From Pseudoalteromonas shioyasakiensis (GTDB lineage: Bacteria; Pseudomonadota; Gammaproteobacteria; Enterobacterales; Alteromonadaceae), in the NCBI RefSeq assembly GCF_024518675.1, contig NZ_JANIGL010000001.1, positions 186,001 to 250,000 on the forward strand: DNA of 64,000 nt. Direction: 5' to 3'. Positions 1 to 9,423 of this stretch are shown here, piece by piece. The notes under the pieces were generated by a model. That model had not been told where the DNA came from, made no database searches, and was given only the letters and a program-made list of their open reading frames with translations. The translations under genes and the position numbers were made by a program. How positions within the stretch are numbered: position 1 is the stretch's first letter; each line of letters begins with the position of its first letter.

Positions 1-985
1 TAAGTGGTATTTGTGGTACTGGGCATTTGCTGACAGCATCAAAGATAAACCAACAATTATTCTGGCCGATGACCATGATGTACTTCAAGGTAACTTATGG
101 GGTGATGGCGGCGAAAATTCAGAATTACCTAAAGAAGAAGATGGCGGTTTTAAATGGGATAAAGACTTGGTCAGAATGGTTTATCGTATTCAACATGGCC
201 ATAACCCAGACCCTTATGATCCCACTCCGATTAAATACGACATTCCAGTGGCCTATGCTGCGTTTGAATACGGCGGCATTAGTTTTGCCATTGTCGAAGA
301 TCGTAAATTTAAAACACCACCAGATTATAAAGTAAACAAACTTGCGACAACGGGTGAGTTATTAGGGCAACGCCAAGAATCATTTTTAAAAGCGTGGCAA
401 AGTATGCATTCTGGTAAACCTAAGGTGTGTATTACCGCCTCCATGTGGGGCTCGCCACAAACTGATGAAAATGGTGAGGCATTAATTGATTATGATTCAA
501 ATGGTTATCCTGCTGATGGTCGAACTCGGGCAGTTAAATTGGTTAGCGAGGCAAATGCTTTAGTCATTGCTGGGGATCAACATCTAGGTTTATTAGCTTA
601 CCAAGGTATTAACCGTTTTGATGATGGCAGTTTATTTTTTGCAGGCCCTGCGAGTGCTGCATTTTGGCAGCGTTGGTTTGAGCCTAAAGTGGCACTGACT
701 AATCAACGTAATAACGATATGAATACTGGCGATTTCACCGATTCCTTCGGCAATAAAATGAGAGTGCTTGCCACTGCAAACCCAAAAATAACTCATACAG
801 AGTTTGCCAAGCAGAATAATAGCTGGGGTAAATTTTTAGCTGACCGAGAACTGAAAAGTGAAGGGTACGGCATTATTAAAGTGAACCACCAGGCTAAGCA
901 TTACCAATTAGAATGCTGGGAATGGAGCACAAACCCAGCAACAGGTAAGCAGTTTGCTGGCTGGCCTTATATAAAGCCCTTTTAA
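1..985 (+). CDS. PhoD-like metallophosphoesterase, C-terminal part (5' end outside window)
   Basis: The reading frame is open from the first codon of the window (Lys-Trp-Tyr before position 11), so the gene starts upstream and about 327 C-terminal residues are seen. The part shown matches the C-terminal half of the gene at 19408-21771: an Asp-Asp-His-Asp metal-binding motif followed by VLQGNLWG (near 66-105), a GDQHLG motif (near 570-590), and the same GWP ending. Family knowledge: PhoD-like enzymes are secreted binuclear metal phosphodiesterases or phosphatases. The true substrate is unknown, and related proteins are often labelled only 'alkaline phosphatase D family'. A terminator follows, so it is the last gene of its transcript. 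It is one of two paralogues that bracket this catabolic locus. Confidence 0.85.
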   Translation, partial: KWYLWYWAFADSIKDKPTIILADDHDVLQGNLWGDGGENSELPKEEDGGFKWDKDLVRMVYRIQHGHNPDPYDPTPIKYDIPVAYAAFEYGGISFAIVEDRKFKTPPDYKVNKLATTGELLGQRQESFLKAWQSMHSGKPKVCITASMWGSPQTDENGEALIDYDSNGYPADGRTRAVKLVSEANALVIAGDQHLGLLAYQGINRFDDGSLFFAGPASAAFWQRWFEPKVALTNQRNNDMNTGDFTDSFGNKMRVLATANPKITHTEFAKQNNSWGKFLADRELKSEGYGIIKVNHQAKHYQLECWEWSTNPATGKQFAGWPYIKPF

Positions 986-1038
986 TATACATAGGGTGTT
1001 TAACTAACAATTTATAGCACTCATATTTATTGATTTTT

Positions 1039-1076
1039 AAAAGTGAAACACAGCGTAATTGCGGTTTCACTTTTTT
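1039..1076 (+). terminator. Rho-independent terminator after the PhoD-like gene
   Basis: Eleven-base arms (1039-1049 and 1064-1074) around a 14-base loop, ending in a T tract. It isolates the upstream gene from the TonB receptor that follows. Confidence 0.75.
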
Positions 1077-1091
1077 ATTAATAAATTATAC

Positions 1092-1148
1092 ATTGTTAAC
1101 AAAATACAGTTGACAATGACTTGTTGTTCATACTATTGTTTACAAAAT
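1092..1148 (+). promoter_or_regulatory. Promoter with repeated TTGTTAACAA-like operator before the TonB receptor
   Basis: TTGACA at 1110-1115 is a perfect -35 hexamer. TACTAT at 1131-1136 (15-base spacer) or TATTGT at 1134-1139 (18-base spacer) could be the -10. The element attgttaacaaaat (1092-1105) recurs with one mismatch at 1135-1148, a 43-base repeat distance or about four helical turns, so the two copies flank the promoter. The first copy holds the TGTTAACAA palindrome found at three other places in this locus. A repressor-type operator is inferred. The bound protein is not known. Confidence 0.5.
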
Positions 1149-1191
1149 AATAACGTAACAACATAATAAACCTTCAACGGGGAACACACAC

Positions 1192-4100
1192 ATGACAACC
1201 ATAAAGAAAACATTCAAGTTAAGCGCTTTAACCGTCGCTTTATTTGCAACGCACTTTGCCTATGCCCAGCAAGAAGAAAAGAAAACAGAAGCGGAAGATG
1301 ATATTGAGATCATTGAAGTTAGCGGCTTAGCGGCAAGTGTTAAAAAATCAATTAACGATAAACGTTTTGCAGAAAATGTTGTTGATTCAATCAACGCAGA
1401 AGATATCGGTAAATCGACTGACCAAAACATCGCAGATGCACTATCACGTGTAACCGGTGTTTCAGTGCAGACAGTTGACGGTGAAGGTGCGCGAGTGACT
1501 GTACGTGGTGCTAATTCACAACAAAATAACATCAGTATGAATGGTGTTCAGCTTGGCTCAACAGGTTATAGCCAAGGTGTCGATTTATCACAGTACTCTT
1601 CAGATATCTTATCTAAAATCGAAGTTGTAAAAACCCCAAGTGCAGATCATGAAGAAGGTGCGTTAGGTGCAAATATTAACCTAAGTACCACTAAGCCACT
1701 TGATTTAAATTATGAAATAAACACCATGACACTTGAAGGCCGTTACAACGACCTATCAGAAGAAGATAATTATAAGGTGTCCGGCACTTTTTCTCGTAAG
1801 TTTTTTGATGATACGTTTGGTGTGGTTGTTACAGCCGTTAAAGAAACCAATGCTTATCGTAAAGATCAATACTCAGCCACAGAGTGGTATGCTTTACAGT
1901 CTCCTTTAGCGAAAGATACAAATGGTAATATTGTTGAAAATGCTGTCGGTATTACACCGCGTACAGTTCAATATCAATATCATGAAAGTCAAAATGATCG
2001 GGTTAATTTTAATCTAGGTTTACAGTGGCGAGCGTCAGAAAATACCGAATTTAACTTTAATGCTATTGTTGGTAAGCAAGATATAAATAACTCTATGCAT
2101 GGCATTAATACTCGCTCAGTAGAGACGAAAAACTTGGTTGAAGGTGAAGACCCTGGCTTGGCAGGTGTAACTGCTGAGTTTACGGATCCTGAGCAAGACT
2201 GGCGTACCATTGATTTAGAAACCAATACATTTACTAAGTTTGTTAACCGCTTTGGCAGTGGTGGTTTGGTACAATCTGAAGGGGATTTTGAAAATAACAA
2301 TCAAATATTTTCTTTAGATATGAAGCATAACTTCAGTGATTCACTAACAATGGATGCGGGTATTGGTTACTCTAAAACTGAGCAAATCCCCAATAACTCT
2401 GTGTATGTGGCATTACAAAATTTTGCCAATATTAGTGCGTGGAGCTTAAAAGATGTACCGCCAGAAGATATGGAGCCTGTAGGTTATGATTGCACTAGTG
2501 GTCAGTGTAATTTAGTAACCGGTACTGGTTTGATTGACTATGGCGAACATAACACCTTTGGTGATCCAGAAAGCCTGTGGGATAATTACAGCACCACGGG
2601 TTTTAATCCGGACGAATTAGATGCTCAGCATTTATCATATATGGGCAGAACCTTAAATACGGTTGAAGATGAGCAAAAATCATTATATGTAGATTTTGAC
2701 TACGTGCTTGATTCAGATAACTTTCGCTCAATTGAGTTTGGTGCTAAATGGTCTAAACGCACTAAGTATGTTGATGCACAGCAGGGTTCGTTTAACAATG
2801 TAGGCGAAGGGGTTGTAATAACAAACCCAAATACAGGTTTACCAGCCGTGTTAGGCAGTGGCTTACGTGATATAACCGGAGCTATGATTACTGATGGCAA
2901 TGAGTTCCCTGTTGATGATTTTATGGCGGGCCTTGGTTATGGACGCGACAATGTTACTGACGGCTGGAATAGTTTTTCAGCTTTCAAGGCGTTTGAAGTT
3001 GCGTTAGGTAGCCCTGAAGTTGCATTTGAAACAGATGACTCAAATACAAGAAATACAGAATTAGACAACCTTGCATTTTATACAAAACTTAACTTTGAGT
3101 TACTAGATGGCCGTATAACTGGTGATGTCGGTGTTCGTTATGTCAAAACAACGGTTGAAGTTCAAGGTGCATCAGGTGTGCAATTTGCGTTTGACCCTTC
3201 AAATAATGCCCGTTTAATGGACCCTTTCAAGCTTGCTGAACTTCGTGATTCAAGTTTACCGCTGTGCGCAGCAACTTTGTTTTATGGCACGAATTATAAT
3301 GAAGAAAGTCGTTGGTCTAGAACGGATGGTTTGGGTTATGACACCTTAGGAACCAATGATAAGACTGATGATGTTAGGATCCCAGATCAAGGTCCGTGTC
3401 ATGATCCTAATGCAATTCAAGGGAACCCAAATGAATCTGAATGGTGGTTATGGCGTCACTCTGATGTGTCTACAGAAAAGCACTGGATTTATGGTGAACG
3501 TGTTTATGATGAAGCAGGTAATTTATTACCAACGGAAGACAGAAGCTTGCGCTCTTTTGCTGTTACCGATGAGCATGAGTATGATTTATTTTTACCGAGT
3601 TTAAATCTAAATTACTTACACAATGAAGATACTATTATCCGTTTTGCTGCTTCAAAAACCATGGCGCGTCCACAAATTGATTCTCTTCGCCCTGGTTTTA
3701 AAGTTAGAGAAACACAATGGGGTGGTGAAAACCGTAATAACTCGATTACATTGACGAATCCTAAACTAGATCCTCTTGAATCATTTAACCTTGATTTATC
3801 TTATGAGTGGTACTTTAACAAGTCAGGTTTGTTAGCTGCTACGTTATTTTATAAAGACATGACTAACTTTGAAGAGTCAGAAACAATCGTTACTTACATG
3901 GATGATTTACGTGATGTTGGTTTAACTGAGGGGGAAACATATGAACCAAATGATCTCGTACTGATTGCTGGTCAAGATAGCTTAGAAGGGTGTATGCCTA
4001 AGCGTTTTCAGGGCGGTCAAGACTATGAGCTAGATTGGATGTACTCAGGTGATTTAGAGCAAATGTGTGCCAAGTTTAATACCACGCGTATTAAAAATGG

Positions 4101-4650
4101 TAAAGGTGCATCAATCAAAGGTCTTGAATTACAGTACATGCAAACGTATGACTCACTCCCTGGGATCTGGTCTGGTTTAGGCTTGCAGGCAAATTATACC
4201 TACCAAGATTCAAAATATGATCAAGAAGTATCTTCAATTGATAGCGATGTGAAAGTACCTTCTCTTGCTGTGGCGTATACCCCTGAGCATAGCTATAACT
4301 TGACCGGCTTTTGGGAGAAAAACGGTCACCAGTTACGTTTATCGTATCAAGGTACAACTGATCAGTTAGTTCAACGCTCATGGGAGAATGGTTCGCTTTG
4401 GGAAGAAGGTCGGCAAACGCTTGATTTCTCAGCAAGTTATAAAGTGAATGATATGATTTCGGTATCATTTCAAGTGGCGAACTTAACAGATGAAGGTGTA
4501 CGTCAATATTTCACTAGCCGTTTCTTACAAGCGGGCGGTGTAACCTTTGATGAAGGCAGCCCACTTGAAGGTGATGCCACTAAATCACGTACGGTTTATC
4601 AATATCATACCGGACGTACATTTAGACTTAATACCCGTATTAATTTCTAA
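1192..4650 (+). CDS. Large TonB-dependent outer-membrane receptor (TonB-Xanthomonas/Caulobacter type)
   Basis: A 1152-residue outer-membrane transporter powered by TonB-ExbBD. A signal peptide (residues 1-25, ending AYA) is followed by an acidic stretch and a TonB-box-like segment IEIIEVSG (38-45). The plug domain spans about 60-190 and includes the phrase SADHEEGALGANI, typical of the large TonB receptors of TIGR01782. A long beta-barrel ends in a terminal Phe. Family knowledge: these receptors mostly import oligosaccharides and other bulky substrates in marine and plant-associated bacteria. The SD-like aacggggaac lies just before the ATG. It has its own promoter with a repeated palindromic element and its own terminator, so it is transcribed alone. 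Substrate specificity cannot be read. Sulfatases and phosphoesterases nearby suggest a decorated glycan-like ligand (inference). Confidence 0.92.
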   Translation: MTTIKKTFKLSALTVALFATHFAYAQQEEKKTEAEDDIEIIEVSGLAASVKKSINDKRFAENVVDSINAEDIGKSTDQNIADALSRVTGVSVQTVDGEGARVTVRGANSQQNNISMNGVQLGSTGYSQGVDLSQYSSDILSKIEVVKTPSADHEEGALGANINLSTTKPLDLNYEINTMTLEGRYNDLSEEDNYKVSGTFSRKFFDDTFGVVVTAVKETNAYRKDQYSATEWYALQSPLAKDTNGNIVENAVGITPRTVQYQYHESQNDRVNFNLGLQWRASENTEFNFNAIVGKQDINNSMHGINTRSVETKNLVEGEDPGLAGVTAEFTDPEQDWRTIDLETNTFTKFVNRFGSGGLVQSEGDFENNNQIFSLDMKHNFSDSLTMDAGIGYSKTEQIPNNSVYVALQNFANISAWSLKDVPPEDMEPVGYDCTSGQCNLVTGTGLIDYGEHNTFGDPESLWDNYSTTGFNPDELDAQHLSYMGRTLNTVEDEQKSLYVDFDYVLDSDNFRSIEFGAKWSKRTKYVDAQQGSFNNVGEGVVITNPNTGLPAVLGSGLRDITGAMITDGNEFPVDDFMAGLGYGRDNVTDGWNSFSAFKAFEVALGSPEVAFETDDSNTRNTELDNLAFYTKLNFELLDGRITGDVGVRYVKTTVEVQGASGVQFAFDPSNNARLMDPFKLAELRDSSLPLCAATLFYGTNYNEESRWSRTDGLGYDTLGTNDKTDDVRIPDQGPCHDPNAIQGNPNESEWWLWRHSDVSTEKHWIYGERVYDEAGNLLPTEDRSLRSFAVTDEHEYDLFLPSLNLNYLHNEDTIIRFAASKTMARPQIDSLRPGFKVRETQWGGENRNNSITLTNPKLDPLESFNLDLSYEWYFNKSGLLAATLFYKDMTNFEESETIVTYMDDLRDVGLTEGETYEPNDLVLIAGQDSLEGCMPKRFQGGQDYELDWMYSGDLEQMCAKFNTTRIKNGKGASIKGLELQYMQTYDSLPGIWSGLGLQANYTYQDSKYDQEVSSIDSDVKVPSLAVAYTPEHSYNLTGFWEKNGHQLRLSYQGTTDQLVQRSWENGSLWEEGRQTLDFSASYKVNDMISVSFQVANLTDEGVRQYFTSRFLQAGGVTFDEGSPLEGDATKSRTVYQYHTGRTFRLNTRINF

Positions 4651-4671
4651 CTATTTTTCCTAAGTACGGAG

Positions 4672-4696
4672 CCCGCAGTATTGCTGCGGGTTTTTT
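4672..4696 (+). terminator. Rho-independent terminator after the large TonB receptor
   Basis: CCCGCAG (4672-4678) pairs with CTGCGGG (4684-4690) and is followed by six T. It lies only 28 bases before the next start codon, so the following operon must have a very compact promoter or depend on read-through. Confidence 0.9.
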
Positions 4697-4724
4697 GGTT
4701 TAGTTATAAAAAAATAGGGTTGTA

Positions 4725-6605
4725 ATGTTTTATCAAATGAAATTAATGATGCGCGCGACAATAATGTCGTTTTTCTTTGTCGCGTCGGTTAACGCTCAGA
4801 TTGAGCAACTGCAAGTTTACGGTAATTTCTATCCCGTACAAGCGAATCAAATGCCGAGTTCACTATTCGTACTCGAAAAGAGCCAAATAGACACTATTGC
4901 AGGATGGTCGGCACTCGATATATTAACCTTGGTGCCAGGAATTCGAGTTCAAAAATCAGGTGTAAGCCAAGAGATTTTTTTACGTGGTGCTGAAACAAAC
5001 TTCGTTATTGTTCAGATAGATGGGGTGCAAATAAATAACCCATTGGACAGGCGTGGCGGCAGTTTTGATTTAGGTACACTATCGAAAGACTTGATTCAAC
5101 GTGTAGAAGTGATCAAAGGCGCACAATCGTCAATTTATGGTTCTGATGCTATTGCTGGTGTGATCAATTTTATTACCTATGATGCTGATACCAGTAACAC
5201 TTTGGTTTCGGCCGGTGCCTTTGATAATGGTTCACAAACCGCGACGGCGAAAGTCGCGTTCGATAGCGCAGAAATAGGTGTAACGGCAATCAATAGTGAC
5301 GACTCGGCTACTGGTGATGAGCAAGAATCTATTGAACTGAATGCACACAGTGTCATTAGATATAATAACGACAGTGAGACTAAGCTGAGTGTTCGTTTCA
5401 GCGATTATCAACAAAAAGCGCTTGCAGACCAAAGTGGCGGCATTTTATATGCTCAAGACTCGATAAAAGATGACAAACAAGGCCAAGTATATTCAGGTAG
5501 TGTACGTCATAACCAAGTGATTTCACAAAGTCATCAATTAGCATTGCAGGCAGAAGTTTTCAGCTCGTCAGATAGTTTAAAATCACCAGGTATAGCACCT
5601 TATTTTTCAGCGCCACCAAGCTACTCTGAGAACGACTACTCGTACTACAAATTACGATTTTTAAATGGGTTGCAGTTTAACCATGCTCTGGTCACTGTGG
5701 GTATTGATTTTAAATCAGAATCGGGTGAAACCAACGGCAGTACGCAAATGCATACCTTTACAGATATGGGACAAATGGTAGTGTTTGAACTGCCTACCGA
5801 ATATGACATAGACAGAGAAAACCTTGCAGGCTTTGTAGATGCCAAGTGGCAAGTGGATAGATTAACGGTTTTCTCAGGTATTAGATACGACAACACCAAA
5901 GATTTTGGCAATCAAACGACGTGGAAATTAGGCGCAAATTATGAATTCAATGAGCAAGTGCGAGTGTTTGCCAATACCGGCACCGCTTTTAAATTGCCAA
6001 GTTTATATGCACTGAGCAATAACTTGATTGGTAACCCTAATTTGAACCCTGAGGAAGCAACAAACCAAGACATTGGTATTGAGTTTATATTAGAACAAAC
6101 CAACGTTAGCTTGTCAGTGTTTAACTATGAGTATACCGATCTTGTTGATTTTGATTTCGCCACATTTTCACTGGTAAACCGCTCAAAAATCATTAGCTCA
6201 GGTATCGAGCTAATTGTGCAAGGACAGCTGAACGATGATTTTTCATATAATTTCGACCTTACTTACGTCGACCTGCAAAGTAGCGAAAATGAAATTCTAA
6301 CTGGGCGTCCTGATTGGCAGGGCGGCTTAGGAATTCAATACCAAGTTAATGACAATGTGACCACTTCGCTAAATATGGATTATGTTGGAGAGACCCTTGG
6401 AACAAGCCAACATACTGGCGAAAATAGCGTTTACGACTTGGACGCTTACAATAAAATTGATATCACGACACAGTGGCAAATTCGTTCAGACATTAGATTA
6501 GACGTCTATGTACAAAACCTTTTTGATAAAAGCTATCAAGTGGCCGTTGGTGTTCCAGGCCAAGAGCTTGGGTTTGGTGCAAACGTTCAATGGACGATTG
6601 ATTAG
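4725..6605 (+). CDS. TonB-dependent receptor, small BtuB-like type
   Basis: A 626-residue outer-membrane receptor. The N-terminus carries a signal peptide (about residues 1-24, ending VNA), then a TonB-box-like IEQLQVYG (26-33), a compact plug with the motifs LRGAETNFV and GAQSSIYGSDAIAGVI, and a 22-strand-type barrel. The overall size and plug wording resemble vitamin B12 and small metal-chelate receptors of the BtuB group, but it lies in no cobalamin context and no B12 riboswitch is visible. It is the first gene of a tight operon with an exported cytochrome c protein, a beta-propeller protein and a ThuA-like protein, so its ligand is probably handled by those periplasmic proteins (inference). 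The B12 role is only one possibility. ATG codons at 4725 and 4737 are both usable. Confidence 0.85.
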   Translation: MFYQMKLMMRATIMSFFFVASVNAQIEQLQVYGNFYPVQANQMPSSLFVLEKSQIDTIAGWSALDILTLVPGIRVQKSGVSQEIFLRGAETNFVIVQIDGVQINNPLDRRGGSFDLGTLSKDLIQRVEVIKGAQSSIYGSDAIAGVINFITYDADTSNTLVSAGAFDNGSQTATAKVAFDSAEIGVTAINSDDSATGDEQESIELNAHSVIRYNNDSETKLSVRFSDYQQKALADQSGGILYAQDSIKDDKQGQVYSGSVRHNQVISQSHQLALQAEVFSSSDSLKSPGIAPYFSAPPSYSENDYSYYKLRFLNGLQFNHALVTVGIDFKSESGETNGSTQMHTFTDMGQMVVFELPTEYDIDRENLAGFVDAKWQVDRLTVFSGIRYDNTKDFGNQTTWKLGANYEFNEQVRVFANTGTAFKLPSLYALSNNLIGNPNLNPEEATNQDIGIEFILEQTNVSLSVFNYEYTDLVDFDFATFSLVNRSKIISSGIELIVQGQLNDDFSYNFDLTYVDLQSSENEILTGRPDWQGGLGIQYQVNDNVTTSLNMDYVGETLGTSQHTGENSVYDLDAYNKIDITTQWQIRSDIRLDVYVQNLFDKSYQVAVGVPGQELGFGANVQWTID

Positions 6606-6628
6606 TCTTGATTGTGGAGTGTATTGAT

Positions 6629-7957
6629 ATGATTAAACGATTTTTTATTGTTGCTCTAATGCTGTTTACGGCTGTTGAGGTTAATTCTGAAGAGCTAGAT
6701 GAAACACTGATCCAAAGCAGTACTAACCCTGTTGTGTTGCAACAAGGAAAAGTATTGTTTGAGCAGGTTTGTGCGTCTTGTCACAACAAAGATTTGAGTG
6801 GCGCAAGCGGATTTAATTTAAAAGATGGCGAATGGGTTCACGGAAAACGACCCTCAGAAATATTAAACAATGTAAAAAACGGTTTTATGAGTGCCGGAAT
6901 GCCTGGGTTTGCTGATGTCTTCTCTGAACAACAGCTTCGCTCAATAGTTTCATATGTGTTGTCAAAGCGAGAAGGGTGGGATGATCTTCAATATAAGCTC
7001 TATCAATTAGACAATGAACATGATCAGGTTGTGAGGGAAGACAAATTGATCAAGTCTGGGCAACTTGCAAAGAACCTTGCTGACTTTGCGATACCTGAGG
7101 TGCAAGATTATTTTATTGAGTTTGAAGGCGATTTTTACGCGCCTAAGGATAAAGATGCTCAGCTTTGGTTAGAGTGGGGCGCACCTCATGAAATGGAAGT
7201 ATTTATAAATGGCAAGCAGGTTCAAAGAGGCGGAACGCCGTGGTTTCCAACCTGGCGACTTAAGCGAGGCAAACAGCGTTTAAAGCTTACTTACCGCTCT
7301 GGAAATAGTAAACCTGGGCAAAGAAACTTAACCGTTATCGCTACTAATTTAGACATGACCATTAAGTTATTTGCAGTTTCGAGCCGCGCTAAAGTGATCA
7401 TGGACGGCAAAAAATTTGAAATCAAAGCGACGTCAGACACCATAGTTCTAAGAAAACGCATCCATAAGCTTCCGCCTTTGAGCATATCTGTAGGAATGCC
7501 AACCAAGTTGAACTATGCATTCAATAGCAAAACTTGTTCTATTAATGGGTTATGGCAGGGAGATTTGCTTAATATAGGGCCAAATATATCAGGTCGCGGT
7601 GAAGATCCAAGTTTACCGTTGGGTGAGTGGGTATTTAAATCGCCTCAAGGCATAAAACACGCAACCGACGCTCAGCAGGTGTGCAGTTATAAAGGCTATC
7701 AACTGGTTAATTCAAACCCTGTTTTCAACTATGCAATTGGGGATACTAATTTTAGTGTCACTGCAATTGCTAAACACAGCAACAAAATAAGCTTTTTGTT
7801 CAACTCAAACAACGAAAATAAAACAGCCACTTTACGTTTGCCCGCCTCTGAGAACTTAATTTGGTCGTCCGAGAATGGAAAAATCACTGCAGATAAAGCA
7901 GTCATTACTACTAACAGCAAAGGCTCGTTTGAATTGACAGCCTCAATAGAGAAGTGA
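6629..7957 (+). CDS. Exported mono-haem cytochrome c with a large unknown C-terminal region
   Basis: The start at 6629 is chosen because a GGAG lies about nine bases upstream and the product then opens with a clean signal peptide (MIKRFF...VNS, about 20 residues). A c-type haem site CASCH sits at residues 48-52, and Met in AGMPGF (about residue 90) is a plausible distal ligand, giving a roughly 100-residue class I cytochrome c domain. About 330 more residues follow, probably beta-rich, with two lone cysteines that could form a disulfide. I do not recognise that part. The gene begins 23 bases after the TonB receptor and ends seven bases before the beta-propeller gene, which suggests it accepts electrons from, or scaffolds, that protein in the periplasm (inference). 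Confidence 0.8.
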   Translation: MIKRFFIVALMLFTAVEVNSEELDETLIQSSTNPVVLQQGKVLFEQVCASCHNKDLSGASGFNLKDGEWVHGKRPSEILNNVKNGFMSAGMPGFADVFSEQQLRSIVSYVLSKREGWDDLQYKLYQLDNEHDQVVREDKLIKSGQLAKNLADFAIPEVQDYFIEFEGDFYAPKDKDAQLWLEWGAPHEMEVFINGKQVQRGGTPWFPTWRLKRGKQRLKLTYRSGNSKPGQRNLTVIATNLDMTIKLFAVSSRAKVIMDGKKFEIKATSDTIVLRKRIHKLPPLSISVGMPTKLNYAFNSKTCSINGLWQGDLLNIGPNISGRGEDPSLPLGEWVFKSPQGIKHATDAQQVCSYKGYQLVNSNPVFNYAIGDTNFSVTAIAKHSNKISFLFNSNNENKTATLRLPASENLIWSSENGKITADKAVITTNSKGSFELTASIEK

Positions 7958-7964
7958 AACTAGT

Positions 7965-9416
7965 ATGAGAATAATAACTAATTTTTTATCATCGATAATA
8001 ATGCTGTCCGTTGCTTTGTCAATTAATGCACAACAAGCGCCACAACATGAATATAAACCTGATGGGTATAAAATAATCACTGTGGAAACACCAAAAGATG
8101 TTCGTTTTCATGTTACTGGGTTAGACAGTGATAGCGCTGGTGTTATTTGGGTTGCTACTCGTTTTGGTGAGGTTTGGTATCTTAAGCAAGGGCAATGGTC
8201 AAAGTTTGCTGAAGGCCTACATGAGCCAACGGGATTAATGGTTGACGACGATGGCTCAATTTTAGTTGCGCAAAAACCAGAACTGACGCGATTAATTGAT
8301 ACTAATAATGATAATAAAGCAGATGCTTATATACCCGTGGCAAATGATTGGGAGTTTCACGACAATTATCATGAGTTTACCTTTGGGCCTGTAAAAGACA
8401 ATGCGGGCAATTTATTTGGCACTCTTAATTTGAGCCACAATAACCCAGATGCTTTCACTATGGGCGTGATGGGAAGCGCTGGTGGAAATCGCGGTTTTGC
8501 CTTTAAAGTAGATGAAAATGGTCGTTACTCTCCTTATGCGTACGGCTTACGTTCTCCTGCCGGGATCGGTGCTAGTCCTAGTGGCGAAATATTTTTTACC
8601 GATAACCAAGGGGATTGGGTACCAACCTCAAAGATGCATTTGTTACAGAAAGATAAGTTTTACGGCCACCCTGTATCTTTGATTGAAATTGATGGTTTTA
8701 CTAAAGAAAAAATAAAAAATTTATCGTTAGACACCTTGGCAGCAATGAGTGAAAAACCAGTGGTTTGGATACCACATGTAGAAGTCGCCAACTCACCCGG
8801 CAACCCTGAGTGGAATACCACGCAAGGAAAATTCGGACCATTTGAGGGGCAGATTTTTATAGGCGACCAAACGCAATCAAACGTTTTCCGTGTTTTATTG
8901 GACCAAGTGAACGGCAAATACCAAGGTGCGGTTATTAACTTCATGAATAGGTTTCAAAGTGGCAATGTACGTGCAGAATTTGACGTTAACGGCCAACTTT
9001 GGATTGGACAAACCGCAAGAGGTTGGGGGGCACAAGGTGGCAAACCATTTGGTTTAGAAAAAGTGGTTTGGGATGGAACCAATCCATTTGAATTATTAGA
9101 CATTAAACTCACCAAAACAGGCTTCAGATTAACATATACGGATGAGTTGGACGCAGCGTCTGTGAAATTGGACAGTCTGTCGGCGCAATCTTGGCATTAT
9201 CTTTATTCAGGCAATTATGGTTCGCCGAAAAAAGACTTAACTCAGTTATCAGTTAGTAACATAACGCTAAGCAAAGACAAAAAGTCGATTGATATTGAAC
9301 TGCCATTAATGGCAGATAAAATTGTGCAAATTGACTTTGCTGGTCTCAAAGATATCAATGGCCGAAGTGTTAGCGTAGAGAAAGTCTATTACACATTAAA
9401 TGAGCTTATTGAATAG
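7965..9416 (+). CDS. Exported beta-propeller protein, putative membrane-bound dehydrogenase type
   Basis: 483 residues with a signal peptide (1-22, ending INA). The body carries repeated propeller-blade signatures (GVIWVATRFGEVWYL, PTGLMVDDDGSILVA, YGLRSPAGIGASPSGEIFFTDNQG). This wording resembles the 'putative membrane-bound dehydrogenase' N-terminal domain family (TIGR02604-like) common in Planctomycetes and Verrucomicrobia, and more distantly the glucose/sorbosone dehydrogenases. In those bacteria the domain often occurs with a haem-binding module; here the cytochrome c is the preceding gene. The last ~100 residues look like a separate beta-sandwich. Redox activity is inferred from family and neighbour. 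Whether a PQQ-like cofactor is bound cannot be decided here. Confidence 0.78.
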   Translation: MRIITNFLSSIIMLSVALSINAQQAPQHEYKPDGYKIITVETPKDVRFHVTGLDSDSAGVIWVATRFGEVWYLKQGQWSKFAEGLHEPTGLMVDDDGSILVAQKPELTRLIDTNNDNKADAYIPVANDWEFHDNYHEFTFGPVKDNAGNLFGTLNLSHNNPDAFTMGVMGSAGGNRGFAFKVDENGRYSPYAYGLRSPAGIGASPSGEIFFTDNQGDWVPTSKMHLLQKDKFYGHPVSLIEIDGFTKEKIKNLSLDTLAAMSEKPVVWIPHVEVANSPGNPEWNTTQGKFGPFEGQIFIGDQTQSNVFRVLLDQVNGKYQGAVINFMNRFQSGNVRAEFDVNGQLWIGQTARGWGAQGGKPFGLEKVVWDGTNPFELLDIKLTKTGFRLTYTDELDAASVKLDSLSAQSWHYLYSGNYGSPKKDLTQLSVSNITLSKDKKSIDIELPLMADKIVQIDFAGLKDINGRSVSVEKVYYTLNELIE

Positions 9417-9423
9417 GAATTTC

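Noticed and set aside
4115..4468. 117-codon open frame antisense to the large TonB receptor
   Set aside because: It is fully inside a well-supported gene on the other strand, has no SD, and its translation has no family features; a shadow frame.
4725..6605. Naming the small TonB receptor btuB
   Set aside because: No cobalamin riboswitch, no corrinoid genes, and the operon partners point to another substrate; similarity is only at subfamily level.
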